62,206 bases of DNA from Janibacter limosus NBRC 16128. GTDB lineage: Bacteria > Actinomycetota > Actinomycetes > Actinomycetales > Dermatophilaceae. Within the stretch, counting starts at the first letter, position 1. Each line of letters opens with the position of its first letter. This document shows, in pieces, positions 36,380 to 45,406 of the stretch. The stretch lies in assembly GCF_001570985.1 (NCBI RefSeq), contig NZ_BCSS01000018.1:1-62206 (forward strand), read 5' to 3'. A model generated the notes under the pieces. That model was not told the DNA's origin and did not search any database. It worked only from the letters and a program-made list of their open reading frames with translations. A program made the translations under genes and the position numbers.

Positions 36380-37677
36380 CCGAGCAGCACGATGTCGTGG
36401 ACATCATCCGGACCAAGCGCGACCGTGGCACGCTCGCGGACGACCAGATCGACTGGGTGATCGACGCGTACACCCGCGGGGTCGTCGCCGACGAGCAGAT
36501 GTCGGCGCTCGCCATGGCCATCCTGATCAACGGCATGACGAGGCCCGAGATCGCGCGCTGGACCGCCGCGATGATCGCCAGCGGCGAGCGGATGGACTTC
36601 TCCGCGCTGAGTCGACCGACGTCGGACAAGCACTCCACGGGCGGTGTGGGCGACAAGATCACCCTCCCGTTGGCTCCGCTCGTCGCGGTCTTCGACATCG
36701 CCGTCCCGCAGCTGTCCGGCCGCGGGCTCGGCCACACCGGAGGGACGCTGGACAAGCTGGAGTCGATCCCCGGCTGGCGCGCCGACCTGAGCAATGCCCA
36801 GATGCTCGCGCAGCTCGACGACGTGGGCGCGGTCATCTGCGCGGCAGGCGCCGGGCTGGCCCCTGCCGACAAAAAGCTCTATGCCCTGCGCGATGTCACC
36901 GGGACCGTCGAGGCGATCCCGCTCATCGCCAGCTCGATCATGAGCAAGAAGATCGCTGAGGGGACGGGAGCGCTCGTGCTCGACGTCAAGGTCGGGTCCG
37001 GGGCCTTCATGAAGACCCGCGAGGACGCCACCGAGCTCGCCCGCACGATGGTCGACCTCGGGACGGACGCCGGGGTCAACACCGTCGCCCTGATCACCGA
37101 CATGTCCGTGCCGCTCGGCCTGACGGCCGGCAACGCCCTCGAGGTGCGTGAGTCCGTCGAGGTCCTCGCAGGTGGGGGACCGCAGGATGTCGTCGACCTC
37201 ACGGTCGCGCTCGCCGACGAGATGACCCGCGCCGCAGGCAAGGACGTGGGGACCGACGAGCTGCGGGCCGCGCTGGCTGACGGTCGGGCCATGGACGTCT
37301 GGCGCAGGATGATCTCCGCACAGGGAGGCGACCCGGACGCGCCCCTGCCCACCGCCGCCGAGACGCAGACGGTGACCGCGGACGCCGACGGCTACCTCGA
37401 GCACCTCGACGCGATGGCAGTCGGCATGGCTGCCTGGCGTCTCGGGGCCGGACGCGCGCGCAAGGAGGACCCGGTGCAGGCCGGTGCCGGTGTCGAGCTG
37501 CATGCGCGACCGGGGGACAAGGTCACCAAGGGGCAGCCGCTGATGACCCTGCACACCGACACCCCGGAACGCTTCGCCCGGGCCCAGGAGTCGCTCGACG
37601 GAGGCTGGCGCATCGCGTCGCAGGCACCCTCCCGCGGCTCCGTCGTCCTCGACCGGATCACCGCCCAGGAGGCCTGA
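36376..37677 (+). CDS. deoA: thymidine phosphorylase
   Basis: A 433-aa pyrimidine nucleoside phosphorylase giving free base and (deoxy)ribose-1-phosphate. Motifs: KHSTGGVGDK (phosphate site), the family signature SGRGLGHTGGTLDKLES, SSIMSKKIAEG and LDVKVGSGAFM. ATG 36376 overlaps the cdd stop; longer starts inside cdd are rejected. Deoxyribose-1-phosphate would pass through a mutase to DeoC (39.3 kb). Confidence 0.96.
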   Translation: MTEQHDVVDIIRTKRDRGTLADDQIDWVIDAYTRGVVADEQMSALAMAILINGMTRPEIARWTAAMIASGERMDFSALSRPTSDKHSTGGVGDKITLPLAPLVAVFDIAVPQLSGRGLGHTGGTLDKLESIPGWRADLSNAQMLAQLDDVGAVICAAGAGLAPADKKLYALRDVTGTVEAIPLIASSIMSKKIAEGTGALVLDVKVGSGAFMKTREDATELARTMVDLGTDAGVNTVALITDMSVPLGLTAGNALEVRESVEVLAGGGPQDVVDLTVALADEMTRAAGKDVGTDELRAALADGRAMDVWRRMISAQGGDPDAPLPTAAETQTVTADADGYLEHLDAMAVGMAAWRLGAGRARKEDPVQAGAGVELHARPGDKVTKGQPLMTLHTDTPERFARAQESLDGGWRIASQAPSRGSVVLDRITAQEA

Positions 37678-37678
37678 G

Positions 37679-38038
37679 ATGCCCGATCTCAACGACAGCC
37701 CGTCGATCATCGACGTACCCGGCGGCAAGATCATCGCCGAGCACGTCGGTCGCGTCGCGACGGGCACCGACGCGATGTCTGTCGCGCACATGAAGGCTCC
37801 GGGCCACTGGTCGGAGCCGGCGCAGCGCCCCGACTTCGACGAGGTCACCGTGGTCGTCACCGGCACCGTCCTCGTCGAGCACGATGGCGGAACGACCGAG
37901 GTCAGCGCCGGGCAGAGCATCATCACCCGGGCGGGAGAGCGGGTGCGCTACTCCACCGGCCCCGCGGGCGCGGAGTACATCGCGATCTGCACGCCGGCCT
38001 TCGCCCCCGATACCGTCCACCGTGAGGACGAAGGGTGA
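37679..38038 (+). CDS. cupin-domain protein in the salvage operon
   Basis: A 119-aa single-domain cupin. A compact beta-barrel is suggested by [24 protein letters not shown] (in part), with [12 protein letters not shown] as the second motif; the usual His pair of motif 1 is not complete ([11 protein letters not shown]), though EutQ-like cupins also vary there. Starts one base after deoA and overlaps add by four bases, so it belongs to the operon. Role unknown; perhaps a sugar-phosphate isomerase/binding protein. Confidence 0.78.
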   Translation: MPDLNDSPSIIDVPGGKIIAEHVGRVATGTDAMSVAHMKAPGHWSEPAQRPDFDEVTVVVTGTVLVEHDGGTTEVSAGQSIITRAGERVRYSTGPAGAEYIAICTPAFAPDTVHREDEG

Positions 38039-39186
38039 TCCTCGACGAAGCGGGGATCCGCTCCCTTCCCAAGGTGCTCCTGCACGACCACCTCGACGGT
38101 GGCGTACGGCCCGCCACCGTCCTCGAGATCGCCGGCGAGGTGGGCCACGAGCTGCCGGTGAGCGGTGACGAGCGCACGGCCGAAGGCCTGGCGCGATGGT
38201 TCCGTGAATCGGCCGACTCGGGCTCGCTCGTGCGCTATCTGGAGACCTTCGCGCACACCGTCGGTGTCATGCAGACCGCACCGGCGCTGCGCCGCATCGC
38301 GCGCGAGTCGGTGCTCGACCTCGCTCGTGACGGCGTCGTCTACGCCGAGTCGCGCTACGCGCCCGAGCAGCACCTCGACGGCGGACTGACCCTCGAGCAG
38401 GTGATCGAGGAGGTCAACGCCGGATTCCGCGAAGGAGAGGAGCAGGCCGCCGCCGAGGGGCACCCGATCGTCGTGCGCGCACTGCTCACCGCGATGCGGC
38501 ATGCCGCCAAGTCCCGCGAGATCGCTGAGCTGGCCGTGCGATACCGCGACAAGGGGGCTGCTGGATTCGACATCGCCGGTGCCGAGGCAGGCCACCCGCC
38601 GAGTCGGCACCTCGATGCCTTCGAGTACCTGCGCCGCGAAAATGCGCACTTCACGATCCATGCCGGGGAGGCCTTCGGGCTGCCGAGCATCTGGGAGGCG
38701 CTGCAGTGGTGCGGAGCCGACCGGCTCGGTCACGGCGTGCGCATCGTCGATGACATCGGCTTTCGCGGAGCGACCGTCACCGACGACCCGCTCGCAGCCA
38801 ACCAGGCGGCCCGGGAAGACCCTTCGCAGCTGCGCCTGGGCCGACTGGCCGCCTACGTCCGGGACACCCGGGTGCCGCTGGAGATGTGCCCGCACAGCAA
38901 TGTGCAGACCGGCGCCGCACCCTCCATCGCCGCGCACCCGATCACCCTGCTGGCAAGGCTGCGCTACCGCGTCACCCTCAACACCGACAACCGGCTGATG
39001 TCGGACACCTCGATGACCCGGGAGATGCACGCCCTCGTCACTGATGCCGGCTGGGAGCTGGACGACCTGCGCTGGGTGACGACCAATGCGATGAAGTCGG
39101 CCTTCCTCCCCTTCGACGAGCGACTCGAGATCATCGAGCGGACGATCAAGCCGGCGTACGCGGCAGCCGCCGTCGCCTTTGCCTGA
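38035..39186 (+). CDS. add: adenosine deaminase
   Basis: A 383-aa zinc hydrolase converting adenosine to inosine. Metal and catalytic residues lie in LLHDHLDGG (HxD), [10 protein letters not shown] (His-Glu), RLGHGVRI and LNTDNRLMS (Asp pair region). GTG 38035 overlaps the cupin stop. Last gene of the rightward nucleoside operon; inosine would go to PunA, encoded in the facing operon. Confidence 0.95.
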   Translation: MILDEAGIRSLPKVLLHDHLDGGVRPATVLEIAGEVGHELPVSGDERTAEGLARWFRESADSGSLVRYLETFAHTVGVMQTAPALRRIARESVLDLARDGVVYAESRYAPEQHLDGGLTLEQVIEEVNAGFREGEEQAAAEGHPIVVRALLTAMRHAAKSREIAELAVRYRDKGAAGFDIAGAEAGHPPSRHLDAFEYLRRENAHFTIHAGEAFGLPSIWEALQWCGADRLGHGVRIVDDIGFRGATVTDDPLAANQAAREDPSQLRLGRLAAYVRDTRVPLEMCPHSNVQTGAAPSIAAHPITLLARLRYRVTLNTDNRLMSDTSMTREMHALVTDAGWELDDLRWVTTNAMKSAFLPFDERLEIIERTIKPAYAAAAVAFA

Positions 39187-39214
39187 GGGTCTGGTAGCTG
39201 CCCTGGTGCTGGTT

Positions 39215-39320
39215 GGAGGTATACCCGCGGACGAAAGGTCGGCGAGCTCCCTTCCAATCAGCGCCCCGAGTCCTGCACTGGATGCCGACTCGCTCAGGAA
39301 TCATCCGCGCGTTTACCTCC
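39215..39320. repeat. imperfect 17-bp inverted repeat enclosing a structured 72-bp segment
   Basis: The left arm (39215-39231) and right arm (39304-39320) match as inverted copies at 15 of 17 positions. Inside, GTCGGC (39238-39243) can pair with GCCGAC (39284-39289). The element fills most of the gap between the convergent add and deoC. It could be a long hairpin terminator or a remnant of a small mobile element; no target duplication is seen. Confidence 0.6.
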
Positions 39321-39337
39321 ACTCGGCGGCTGAGGCC

Positions 39338-40114
39338 TCAGTAGGTGGCGCTCGGGCGTGCCTCGGTGGCCTGGCCGGGCTCGGGGACGACGAGTCCCTC
39401 GGGGCCGACCTGCTCCGCCTCGGCCAGCAGGCCGGCGGTGCTCGAGGTGCCGATGCGGGTGACGCCCTCGGCGAGCATGGCGAGCAGGGCCGGGATGTCA
39501 CGGACGCCGCCGGAGGCCTTGACCTCCATGCGTTCGGGGGTGTTGGCGCGCATGAGCGCGACATCGGCGAGGGTGGCGCCGCCGCCCGCGAATCCGGTCG
39601 CGGTCTTGGTGAAGTCCGCGCCCGCGTCAGCACACGCGCGGCAGGCGTCGATCTTGGCCCGCTCGTCGAGCAGCGCCGTCTCGAAGATGACCTTGACGAT
39701 GACCCCGACGGCGTGACCGACCTCGACGACGGCCGCGATGTCGTCGCGCACGGCGGCGATGTCCCGACCGCGCAGACGGCCGATGTTGAGGACCATGTCG
39801 AGCTCGGTGGCGCCGTCGGCGAGAGCCTGCTGCGACTCGGCGACCTTGGCGGCCGTCGACGTCGTGCCGTGGGGGAAGCCGATGACGGTGCACACCCGCG
39901 TCGGGCTGTCCTCGACCTCGGCGATGGTGGCCTTGGCGAGGGCGACATCGCTCGGCCGCACGCACACGCTCCAGATGCGCTGAGCGGCGAGCTCGCGGAC
40001 CGAGGTGGCCACGTCGTCCGGGGTCAGCTCGGGCTTGAGCAGGGCGTGGTCGATCAGGTCGGCGACGTCCTGGACGGACAGCGTGGAGCCAGGGGCGAAG
40101 GGGGGACGCGTCAT
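39338..40114 (-). CDS. deoC: deoxyribose-phosphate aldolase
   Basis: A 258-aa class I aldolase splitting deoxyribose-5-phosphate into glyceraldehyde-3-phosphate and acetaldehyde. Visible: LIDHALLKPELT, VCTVIGFPHGTTST, ELDMVLNIGRL (catalytic Asp), VKVIFETALLD (Schiff-base Lys) and VKASGGVRD (second Lys). It is the last gene of a tightly packed leftward operon and starts four bases after yigZ stops. The last 20 residues are Pro/Ala-rich and variable. Confidence 0.96.
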   Translation of the reverse strand: MTRPPFAPGSTLSVQDVADLIDHALLKPELTPDDVATSVRELAAQRIWSVCVRPSDVALAKATIAEVEDSPTRVCTVIGFPHGTTSTAAKVAESQQALADGATELDMVLNIGRLRGRDIAAVRDDIAAVVEVGHAVGVIVKVIFETALLDERAKIDACRACADAGADFTKTATGFAGGGATLADVALMRANTPERMEVKASGGVRDIPALLAMLAEGVTRIGTSSTAGLLAEAEQVGPEGLVVPEPGQATEARPSATY

Positions 40115-40118
40115 GTGC

Positions 40119-40754
40119 TCAGCCTAGGTGGTCCGCCCAACGCGAACCCGTCTCGCGCAGACCTCCCGTGCCCGCCGTGAGCTCCGCGACGAGGGGCGCC
40201 AGCGCCCCCTGCTCGTCAGCCGGGACACCGAGCCGCAGCGTCACGTCGGCGGCATAGGTCGCGTCGAGGACGTGCACACCTCGGGAGCGCAGCTCGTTGT
40301 CGATCCGCCCGGCCTCGGTGTGCGAGACGACCAGCTCGTGCTCCAGCACCAGGACGCGGCGCAGGGTCCCCACGGCGTCCAGCCCGGCCCGGACCGAATC
40401 GCTGTAGGCCCGGACCAGACCACCCGTGCCGAGCAGCACCCCGCCGAACCAGCGGGTGACCACCGCGACGACGTCCGACAGCTCATGACCCAGGAGCACC
40501 TCGAGCATGGGAGCGCCTGCGGTGCCCGAGGGCTCACCATCGTCGGAGGACCTGGTGATCTCGCCACCAGGACCGATGACGAAGGCGGAGCAGTGGTGTC
40601 GTGCGGCCCAGTGCTGCTTGCGCAGCCGCTCCACGACGGCCCGCGCGTGCTCCTCGGACTCAACCCGCTCCAGGGTGCACAGGAACCGGGAGCGCTTGAC
40701 CTCCAGCTCGACCTCGCCGTCGCGGGCGATCGTGAGGTAGGACGTGGTGGTCAT
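40119..40754 (-). CDS. YigZ/IMPACT family protein (UPF0029)
   Basis: A 211-aa protein with the family signatures: VKRSRFLCTLERVESEEHA, SDDGEPSGTAGAPMLEVL and VVTRWFGGVLLGTGGLVRAY, then a C-terminal ferredoxin-like domain (DUF1949). ATG at 40754 with a GAGG-type site upstream. YigZ homologues are linked to translation stress in other organisms, but no biochemical role is settled. Set between the kinase-like gene and deoC. Confidence 0.88.
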   Translation of the reverse strand: MTTTSYLTIARDGEVELEVKRSRFLCTLERVESEEHARAVVERLRKQHWAARHHCSAFVIGPGGEITRSSDDGEPSGTAGAPMLEVLLGHELSDVVAVVTRWFGGVLLGTGGLVRAYSDSVRAGLDAVGTLRRVLVLEHELVVSHTEAGRIDNELRSRGVHVLDATYAADVTLRLGVPADEQGALAPLVAELTAGTGGLRETGSRWADHLG

Positions 40755-40761
40755 CGCTGCC

Positions 40762-41379
40762 TCAGGCCCCGGACAGCTCGCGCTCGGCCCGTGTCGGAGT
40801 CGCGCACCGGGCCCCGAGCTCCTCGTGCCGGGCCACGACCCGGGGCTCGTCGCGCATGAGCACCAGCCCACGACGCACGAGGGTCAGCGGCGGCTTGCGG
40901 CGCTCCTTGAGGTCCCGGGCCAGGCGCAGGACGAAGGTCTTGAGTCGGTGGTGGCGGATGCACCACGCCGAGTGCAGCAGGCCGGCGGTCCGCAGGGCCG
41001 GGATGGCCTCGGCGGCAAAGATCCCCTCCGCGATGATGAGGTCGTCCGGGCGGGCGGTGATCGTGTGCGTCCCGACGGCGCGGGAGACGCTGATGTCGTA
41101 GACCGGCATGGATGCCTCGCCGGTCGTGAGGAGCGTGCGCAGGGCCGTGACGGCGGCCTGCTCGTCCCAGCTCGCGGGGTCGTCCCAGTCGACCATCCCG
41201 AGCTCGGCGCTCACGGGCAGGTCGGGCGCGTCGGCGCCCTTGTAGAAGTCGTCGAGCCGGACCACCGGCCATCCGTGCGTGCGCTGCAGCCGACCGGCCA
41301 GCCGGGACTTGCCGGAGCCACTCGGCCCGGCGAGCACGACGACACGGCCGTGGGGGAGGGACGGAGCAGGCGTGGGCAC
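40762..41379 (-). CDS. uridine kinase-like P-loop protein
   Basis: A 205-aa P-loop kinase. Walker A is AGPSGSGKSRLAG near residue 18, followed by VVRLDDFYKGADAPDLP, VDWDDPASWDE and DLIIAEGIFAAEAIP, the order seen in uridine kinases. It probably phosphorylates uridine/cytidine or another nucleoside. GTG 41379 has no strong SD and lies 11 bp after pmmB; it is the only start before Walker A in that frame close to the junction. Substrate assigned by similarity and context. Confidence 0.78.
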   Translation of the reverse strand: MPTPAPSLPHGRVVVLAGPSGSGKSRLAGRLQRTHGWPVVRLDDFYKGADAPDLPVSAELGMVDWDDPASWDEQAAVTALRTLLTTGEASMPVYDISVSRAVGTHTITARPDDLIIAEGIFAAEAIPALRTAGLLHSAWCIRHHRLKTFVLRLARDLKERRKPPLTLVRRGLVLMRDEPRVVARHEELGARCATPTRAERELSGA

Positions 41380-41390
41380 GAGGGGAGAGT

Positions 41391-43091
41391 CTAGAGGGCC
41401 GTCAGGGACTCCATCGAGGCGCGCACCGCGGCCAGCCGCCGGGCAGCCCGATCCCGCGCGCCGGCGAGGTCCGCAGGACCGGCCACCGGCTCGATGGCCT
41501 CGAGGTAGACCTTGAGCTTGGGCTCGGTGCCGGAGGGCCGCACGATGATCCGTGAGTCGTCCGCCAGGAGGTAGCGCAGACCCTCGGTGGGTGGCAGCCC
41601 GCCGGCACCAGCGGCCAGGTCCTCGGCGCTCGCCACGGGCGATCCGGCGACCTCGGCCGGGGGCGCCTGCCGCAGTCGCGCCATGATGCGGCCGATGTCC
41701 GCGAGGTCCTCGACGCGGACCGAGAAGGCGTCGGTCGTGTGCACGCCGAGCTGGGTGTGCAGGTCGTCGAGGACGGACTGGAGGGTCCTCCCTTCGGCCT
41801 TGAGGATCGCGGCGAGCTCGGCGACCAGCAGCGCCGCGGAGATCCCGTCCTTGTCCTTGACGAGGTCGGGCGCGACGCAGTAGCCGAGGGCCTCCTCGTA
41901 GCCGTAGTGCAGGCCCTCCACGCGAGCGATCCACTTGAAGCCGGTGAGTGTCTCCTCGTGGGGGACGCCCGACTGCCGGCACATGGCGGCGAGCAGCCGT
42001 GAGGAGACGATCGAGTTGGCCATCCGGCGGCCCGTGGGCACCCCGCGCATCAGCAGGTGCGAGGCGAGCAGCGCCCCGAGCTCGTCACCGCGCAGCAGCC
42101 GCCAGCCACCCTCGACCGCGTCGTCGGGGACGGCGACCGCGCACCGGTCGGCATCGGGGTCATTGGCGATGACGAGGTCCGGGGCGGTCGAGCGTGCCAG
42201 GTCCAGGGCCGCGTCGAGCGCGCCGTCCTCCTCGGGGTTGGGGAAGGCGACGGTGGGGAAGTCGGGGTCGGGCGCGGCCTGGGTCGTCACCTTGGCGGGG
42301 GCGGCGAAACCGGCCCGCTCGAAGGCCCGCTCGACGGTCATGTCACCGACGCCGTGGAGGGCGGTGTGCAGCACGGCGATGTCTCGCGGTGTGTCCGGTG
42401 CGACCACCCCGGCGACGGCGTCGAGGTAGGCCTCGAGCAGCTCGTCGCCGAGTACCTCCCAGCCGGACTCGGCACGCGGCACGGACGCGACCGACGCGAC
42501 CTTGGAGATCTGGGTGGCGATCTGCTCGTCGCTCGGTGGCACGATCTGGCTGCCGTCGCCGAGATAGACCTTGTACCCGTTGTCCTGCGGAGGGTTGTGG
42601 CTCGCGGTGACCATGACGCCGGCATCGGCGCCGAGGTGGCGGATCGCGAAGGCCAGCACCGGGGTGGGCAGCGGCTCGGGCAGGAGCACGGCGCGGCCAC
42701 CGGCCCCGACGACGACCGCGGCCGTGTCCGTGGCGAAGGCATCGGAGTTGTACCGGGCATCCCGCCCGATGACGACGAAGGGGGAGTCCGTCACCGTCTT
42801 GAGGTGGGCCACCAAGCCCGCGGCGGCGCGGATGACGACGGCGCGGTTCATCCGGTGCGGACCGGCTCCGAGGGCGCCGCGCAGTCCGGCGGTGCCGAAC
42901 TGGAGCAGGCCGGTGAAGCGGTCGGTGAGGTCGGCGGCCGCGGTGGGGTCGCCTCCCTCGGCGGCGGTGATGACGCCCTCGAGCTCAGCGCGGGTGACCT
43001 GGTCCGGGTCGTCGGCGGCCCACTCTCGGGCCGCGACGATCAGGTCGTCGTCAGCGCCGGTGGTGGTGTGGCGGCCGGTGTAGTCGCTCAT
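41391..43091 (-). CDS. pmmB: phosphomannomutase/phosphoglucomutase family enzyme, probable phosphopentomutase role
   Basis: A 566-aa alpha-D-phosphohexomutase. Motifs: FGTAGLRGALGAG, VMVTASHNPPQDNGYK (phospho-Ser loop), NDPDADRCAVAV (metal loop), EEALGYCVAPDLVKDKDG (sugar loop EEAxGY) and IIVRPSGTEPKLKVY (phosphate loop). Its start shares one base with the stop of punA (TGATG). In M. tuberculosis the homologue PmmB (Rv3308) also sits beside the purine phosphorylase. Since no DeoB is visible, it may convert (deoxy)ribose-1-phosphate to the 5-phosphate; this is inference. Confidence 0.88.
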   Translation of the reverse strand: MSDYTGRHTTTGADDDLIVAAREWAADDPDQVTRAELEGVITAAEGGDPTAAADLTDRFTGLLQFGTAGLRGALGAGPHRMNRAVVIRAAAGLVAHLKTVTDSPFVVIGRDARYNSDAFATDTAAVVVGAGGRAVLLPEPLPTPVLAFAIRHLGADAGVMVTASHNPPQDNGYKVYLGDGSQIVPPSDEQIATQISKVASVASVPRAESGWEVLGDELLEAYLDAVAGVVAPDTPRDIAVLHTALHGVGDMTVERAFERAGFAAPAKVTTQAAPDPDFPTVAFPNPEEDGALDAALDLARSTAPDLVIANDPDADRCAVAVPDDAVEGGWRLLRGDELGALLASHLLMRGVPTGRRMANSIVSSRLLAAMCRQSGVPHEETLTGFKWIARVEGLHYGYEEALGYCVAPDLVKDKDGISAALLVAELAAILKAEGRTLQSVLDDLHTQLGVHTTDAFSVRVEDLADIGRIMARLRQAPPAEVAGSPVASAEDLAAGAGGLPPTEGLRYLLADDSRIIVRPSGTEPKLKVYLEAIEPVAGPADLAGARDRAARRLAAVRASMESLTAL

Positions 43092-43909
43092 CAGATGCGT
43101 CCGACGATGCTCGCGAGCAGGGTCCCGCAGCGCTCTGCCGCAGCCTGCCCCGCGGCGACCACCTCGTCATGCGCGAGCGGTGTCTCGCTGATGCCGGCGG
43201 CGGCGTTGGTGACGAGCGAGACGCCGAGGAGCTCGAGACCGGCCTCCCGGGCGGCGATCGCCTCGAGCGCCGTGCTCATGCCGACGAGGTCCGCGCCGAG
43301 GATGCCGGCCATGCGCACCTCGGCGGGCGTCTCGTAGTGGGGCCCGGGGAACTGGGCGTACACGCCTTCGCCGAGGCCGGGGTCGATCTCACGGGCCAGC
43401 TCGCGCAGCCGGGGGGAGTACAGATCCGTGAGGTCGACGAAGTTGGCCCCCTCGATCGGTGAGGTCGCCGTGAGGTTGATGTGGTCGCTGATGAGGACCG
43501 GGGTGCCCGGTGCCCACTCGGGGCGCAGCCCGCCACAGCCATTGGTCAGGACGATCGCCCGGCATCCGGCCGCTGCGGCGGTGCGCACGGCGTGCACGAC
43601 GGAGCGCACCCCACGGCCCTCGTAGAAGTGGGTGCGCGTGCCGAAGACCAGCGCGCGCCGGCCCGTCCCGGCGATGTCGATCGAGCGCATCTGCCCCGAG
43701 TGGCCGGCGACGGCGGCGGCTGCAAAGCCCGGCACCTCGGCCTGCTCGACGGTCGCGACGGTCTCCCCGACGAGGTCGGCGGTCTGGCCCCAGCCCGACC
43801 CGAGGACGAGAGCGATGTCGTGGCTGGCGACGCCGGTGCGCTCGGCGATCACCGCCGCGGCGTCACGGGCGAGGGCGAAGGGGTCCTGGCTGTCGGTCTG
43901 CTCGGTCAC
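43091..43909 (-). CDS. punA: purine-nucleoside phosphorylase
   Basis: A 272-aa trimeric-type PNP cleaving inosine/guanosine (and deoxy forms). Conserved: [21 protein letters not shown] (phosphate-binding His), [37 protein letters not shown] (substrate loop), [13 protein letters not shown] and [10 protein letters not shown] (Asn). First gene of the leftward operon punA-pmmB-kinase-yigZ-deoC; it diverges from lpdA across a 25-bp gap, so the two promoters must overlap. Confidence 0.95.
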   Translation of the reverse strand: MTEQTDSQDPFALARDAAAVIAERTGVASHDIALVLGSGWGQTADLVGETVATVEQAEVPGFAAAAVAGHSGQMRSIDIAGTGRRALVFGTRTHFYEGRGVRSVVHAVRTAAAAGCRAIVLTNGCGGLRPEWAPGTPVLISDHINLTATSPIEGANFVDLTDLYSPRLRELAREIDPGLGEGVYAQFPGPHYETPAEVRMAGILGADLVGMSTALEAIAAREAGLELLGVSLVTNAAAGISETPLAHDEVVAAGQAAAERCGTLLASIVGRI

Positions 43910-43934
43910 AGCCGCAATCTACAAGGGTGGTTGG

Positions 43935-45350
43935 ATGGGTGGCGTGACACGAACCAGCTCAGTTGTGATCCTCGGCGGCGGACCCGGTGGCTACGAGGCG
44001 GCCCTCGTCGCCGCGCACCTTGGGGCCGACGTCACCATCGTCGACCGGGACGGCATCGGTGGAGCCGCGGTGCTCACCGACTGCGTCCCCAGCAAAACAC
44101 TCATCGCGACCGCTGACTATCTCGGTGGCATCGAGACGGCAGCCGACCTCGGCGTCCACCTCGAGGACCATGAGGGTGATGTCGCGACGCGGACCGTCGC
44201 CGAGCTCGATGCGATCAACCGCCGGGTCCTGAGTCTCGCGGCCGCGCAGTCGGCCGACATCTCGGAGCGGCTGGCCGAGGTCGGCGTGCGCGTGGTCCCG
44301 GGAGCCGGTCGCCTCACCGCGCCGGGCGAGGTCGTCGTCGAGGGTGCAGGGGGGAGCGCCGAGACCCTCCACGCGGACGTGGTCCTCGTGAGCACCGGTG
44401 CGACGCCCCGGGTGCTGCCCACCGCGCAGCCCGACGGGGAGCGGATCCTCACCTGGCAGCAGATCTACGCGCTGCCGCAGATCCCCGACAAGCTCATCGT
44501 CGTCGGCTCGGGTGTCACCGGGGCCGAGCTGGCGCAGGCCTACCTCGGTCTCGGCACGGACGTCACGCTCATCTCCTCGCGCGACCTGGTGCTGCCGGGC
44601 GAGGACCAGGACGCGGCCGCGGTCATCGAGGACGTCTTCCGCCGTCGCGGGATGACGGTGCTCAACCGCTCCCGGATGGCATCGGCGCAGCGTCGCGGCG
44701 ACGGGGTCGTCGTGACGCTCGAGGACGGCCGCGAGGTCGAGGGCAGCCATGTCCTCATCGCCGTCGGCGCCGTCCCCAACACGAGCGACATCGGACTCGA
44801 GGAGGTCGGTGTCGAGCTCAGCGAGTCCGGGCACATCGTCACCGACCGGGTCTCGCGCACCTCGGTGCGCGGCGTCTATGCCGCTGGCGACTGCACGGGC
44901 GTCTTCGCTCTGGCCTCCGTCGCGGCCATGCAGGGCCGCACGGCCATGGCGCACGCGCTCGGTGACGCGGTGAGCCCCCTTCGCCTCTCGGCGGTGTCGG
45001 CCAATGTCTTCACCGACCCGGAGATCGCGACCGTCGGGATGAGTGCCAAGGACGCGGCGGACAACCCCGACGTCGAGGCGGTCATGATGCCGCTCTCACG
45101 CAACGCGCGGGCCAAGATGCTCGGCATCGACGAGGGCTTCGTCAAGCTCTTCGCCTACCGAGGCACGGGCACGATGCTCGGCGGCGTCGTCGTCGCCCCA
45201 CGGGCCTCCGAGCTGATCTTCCCGGTGGCCATCGCGGTGCAGAACAGGCTCTCGGTCGACCAGGTGGCCTCGACCTTCACGGTCTACCCCTCGCTCACCG
45301 GCACGCTCGCCGAGGCCGCTCGACGTCTGCACCCCCTCCGCGCGGACTGA
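43935..45350 (+). CDS. lpdA: NAD(P)H-quinone reductase, LpdA (Rv3303c-like)
   Basis: A 471-aa flavoprotein of the pyridine nucleotide disulfide reductase fold, very like M. tuberculosis LpdA. FAD motif VVILGGGPGGYEA; LTDCVPSKTL keeps only Cys50, the first redox Cys being absent; NAD motif VVGSGVTGAELA; VYAAGDCTG; and the C-terminal VYPSLTGTLAEAARRL lacks the catalytic His of true lipoamide dehydrogenases. So it should reduce quinones, not lipoamide. ATG 43935 with AAGGG upstream; GTG 43944 is also possible. A TACAAG -10-like box precedes it closely. Confidence 0.92.
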   Translation: MGGVTRTSSVVILGGGPGGYEAALVAAHLGADVTIVDRDGIGGAAVLTDCVPSKTLIATADYLGGIETAADLGVHLEDHEGDVATRTVAELDAINRRVLSLAAAQSADISERLAEVGVRVVPGAGRLTAPGEVVVEGAGGSAETLHADVVLVSTGATPRVLPTAQPDGERILTWQQIYALPQIPDKLIVVGSGVTGAELAQAYLGLGTDVTLISSRDLVLPGEDQDAAAVIEDVFRRRGMTVLNRSRMASAQRRGDGVVVTLEDGREVEGSHVLIAVGAVPNTSDIGLEEVGVELSESGHIVTDRVSRTSVRGVYAAGDCTGVFALASVAAMQGRTAMAHALGDAVSPLRLSAVSANVFTDPEIATVGMSAKDAADNPDVEAVMMPLSRNARAKMLGIDEGFVKLFAYRGTGTMLGGVVVAPRASELIFPVAIAVQNRLSVDQVASTFTVYPSLTGTLAEAARRLHPLRAD

Positions 45351-45365
45351 TCCGTCGCTAGGGTC

Positions 45366-45394
45366 GTCACGAGGCCGACCGTCGGCCTCGTGAC
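45366..45394 (+). terminator. hairpin after lpdA
   Basis: Inverted arms 45366-45379 and 45381-45394 form a stem of at least 11 bp with a small loop, 15 bp past the lpdA stop and 12 bp before the next start. A terminator is likely. Confidence 0.75.
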
Positions 45395-45406
45395 GGAGGG
45401 GTTCGG

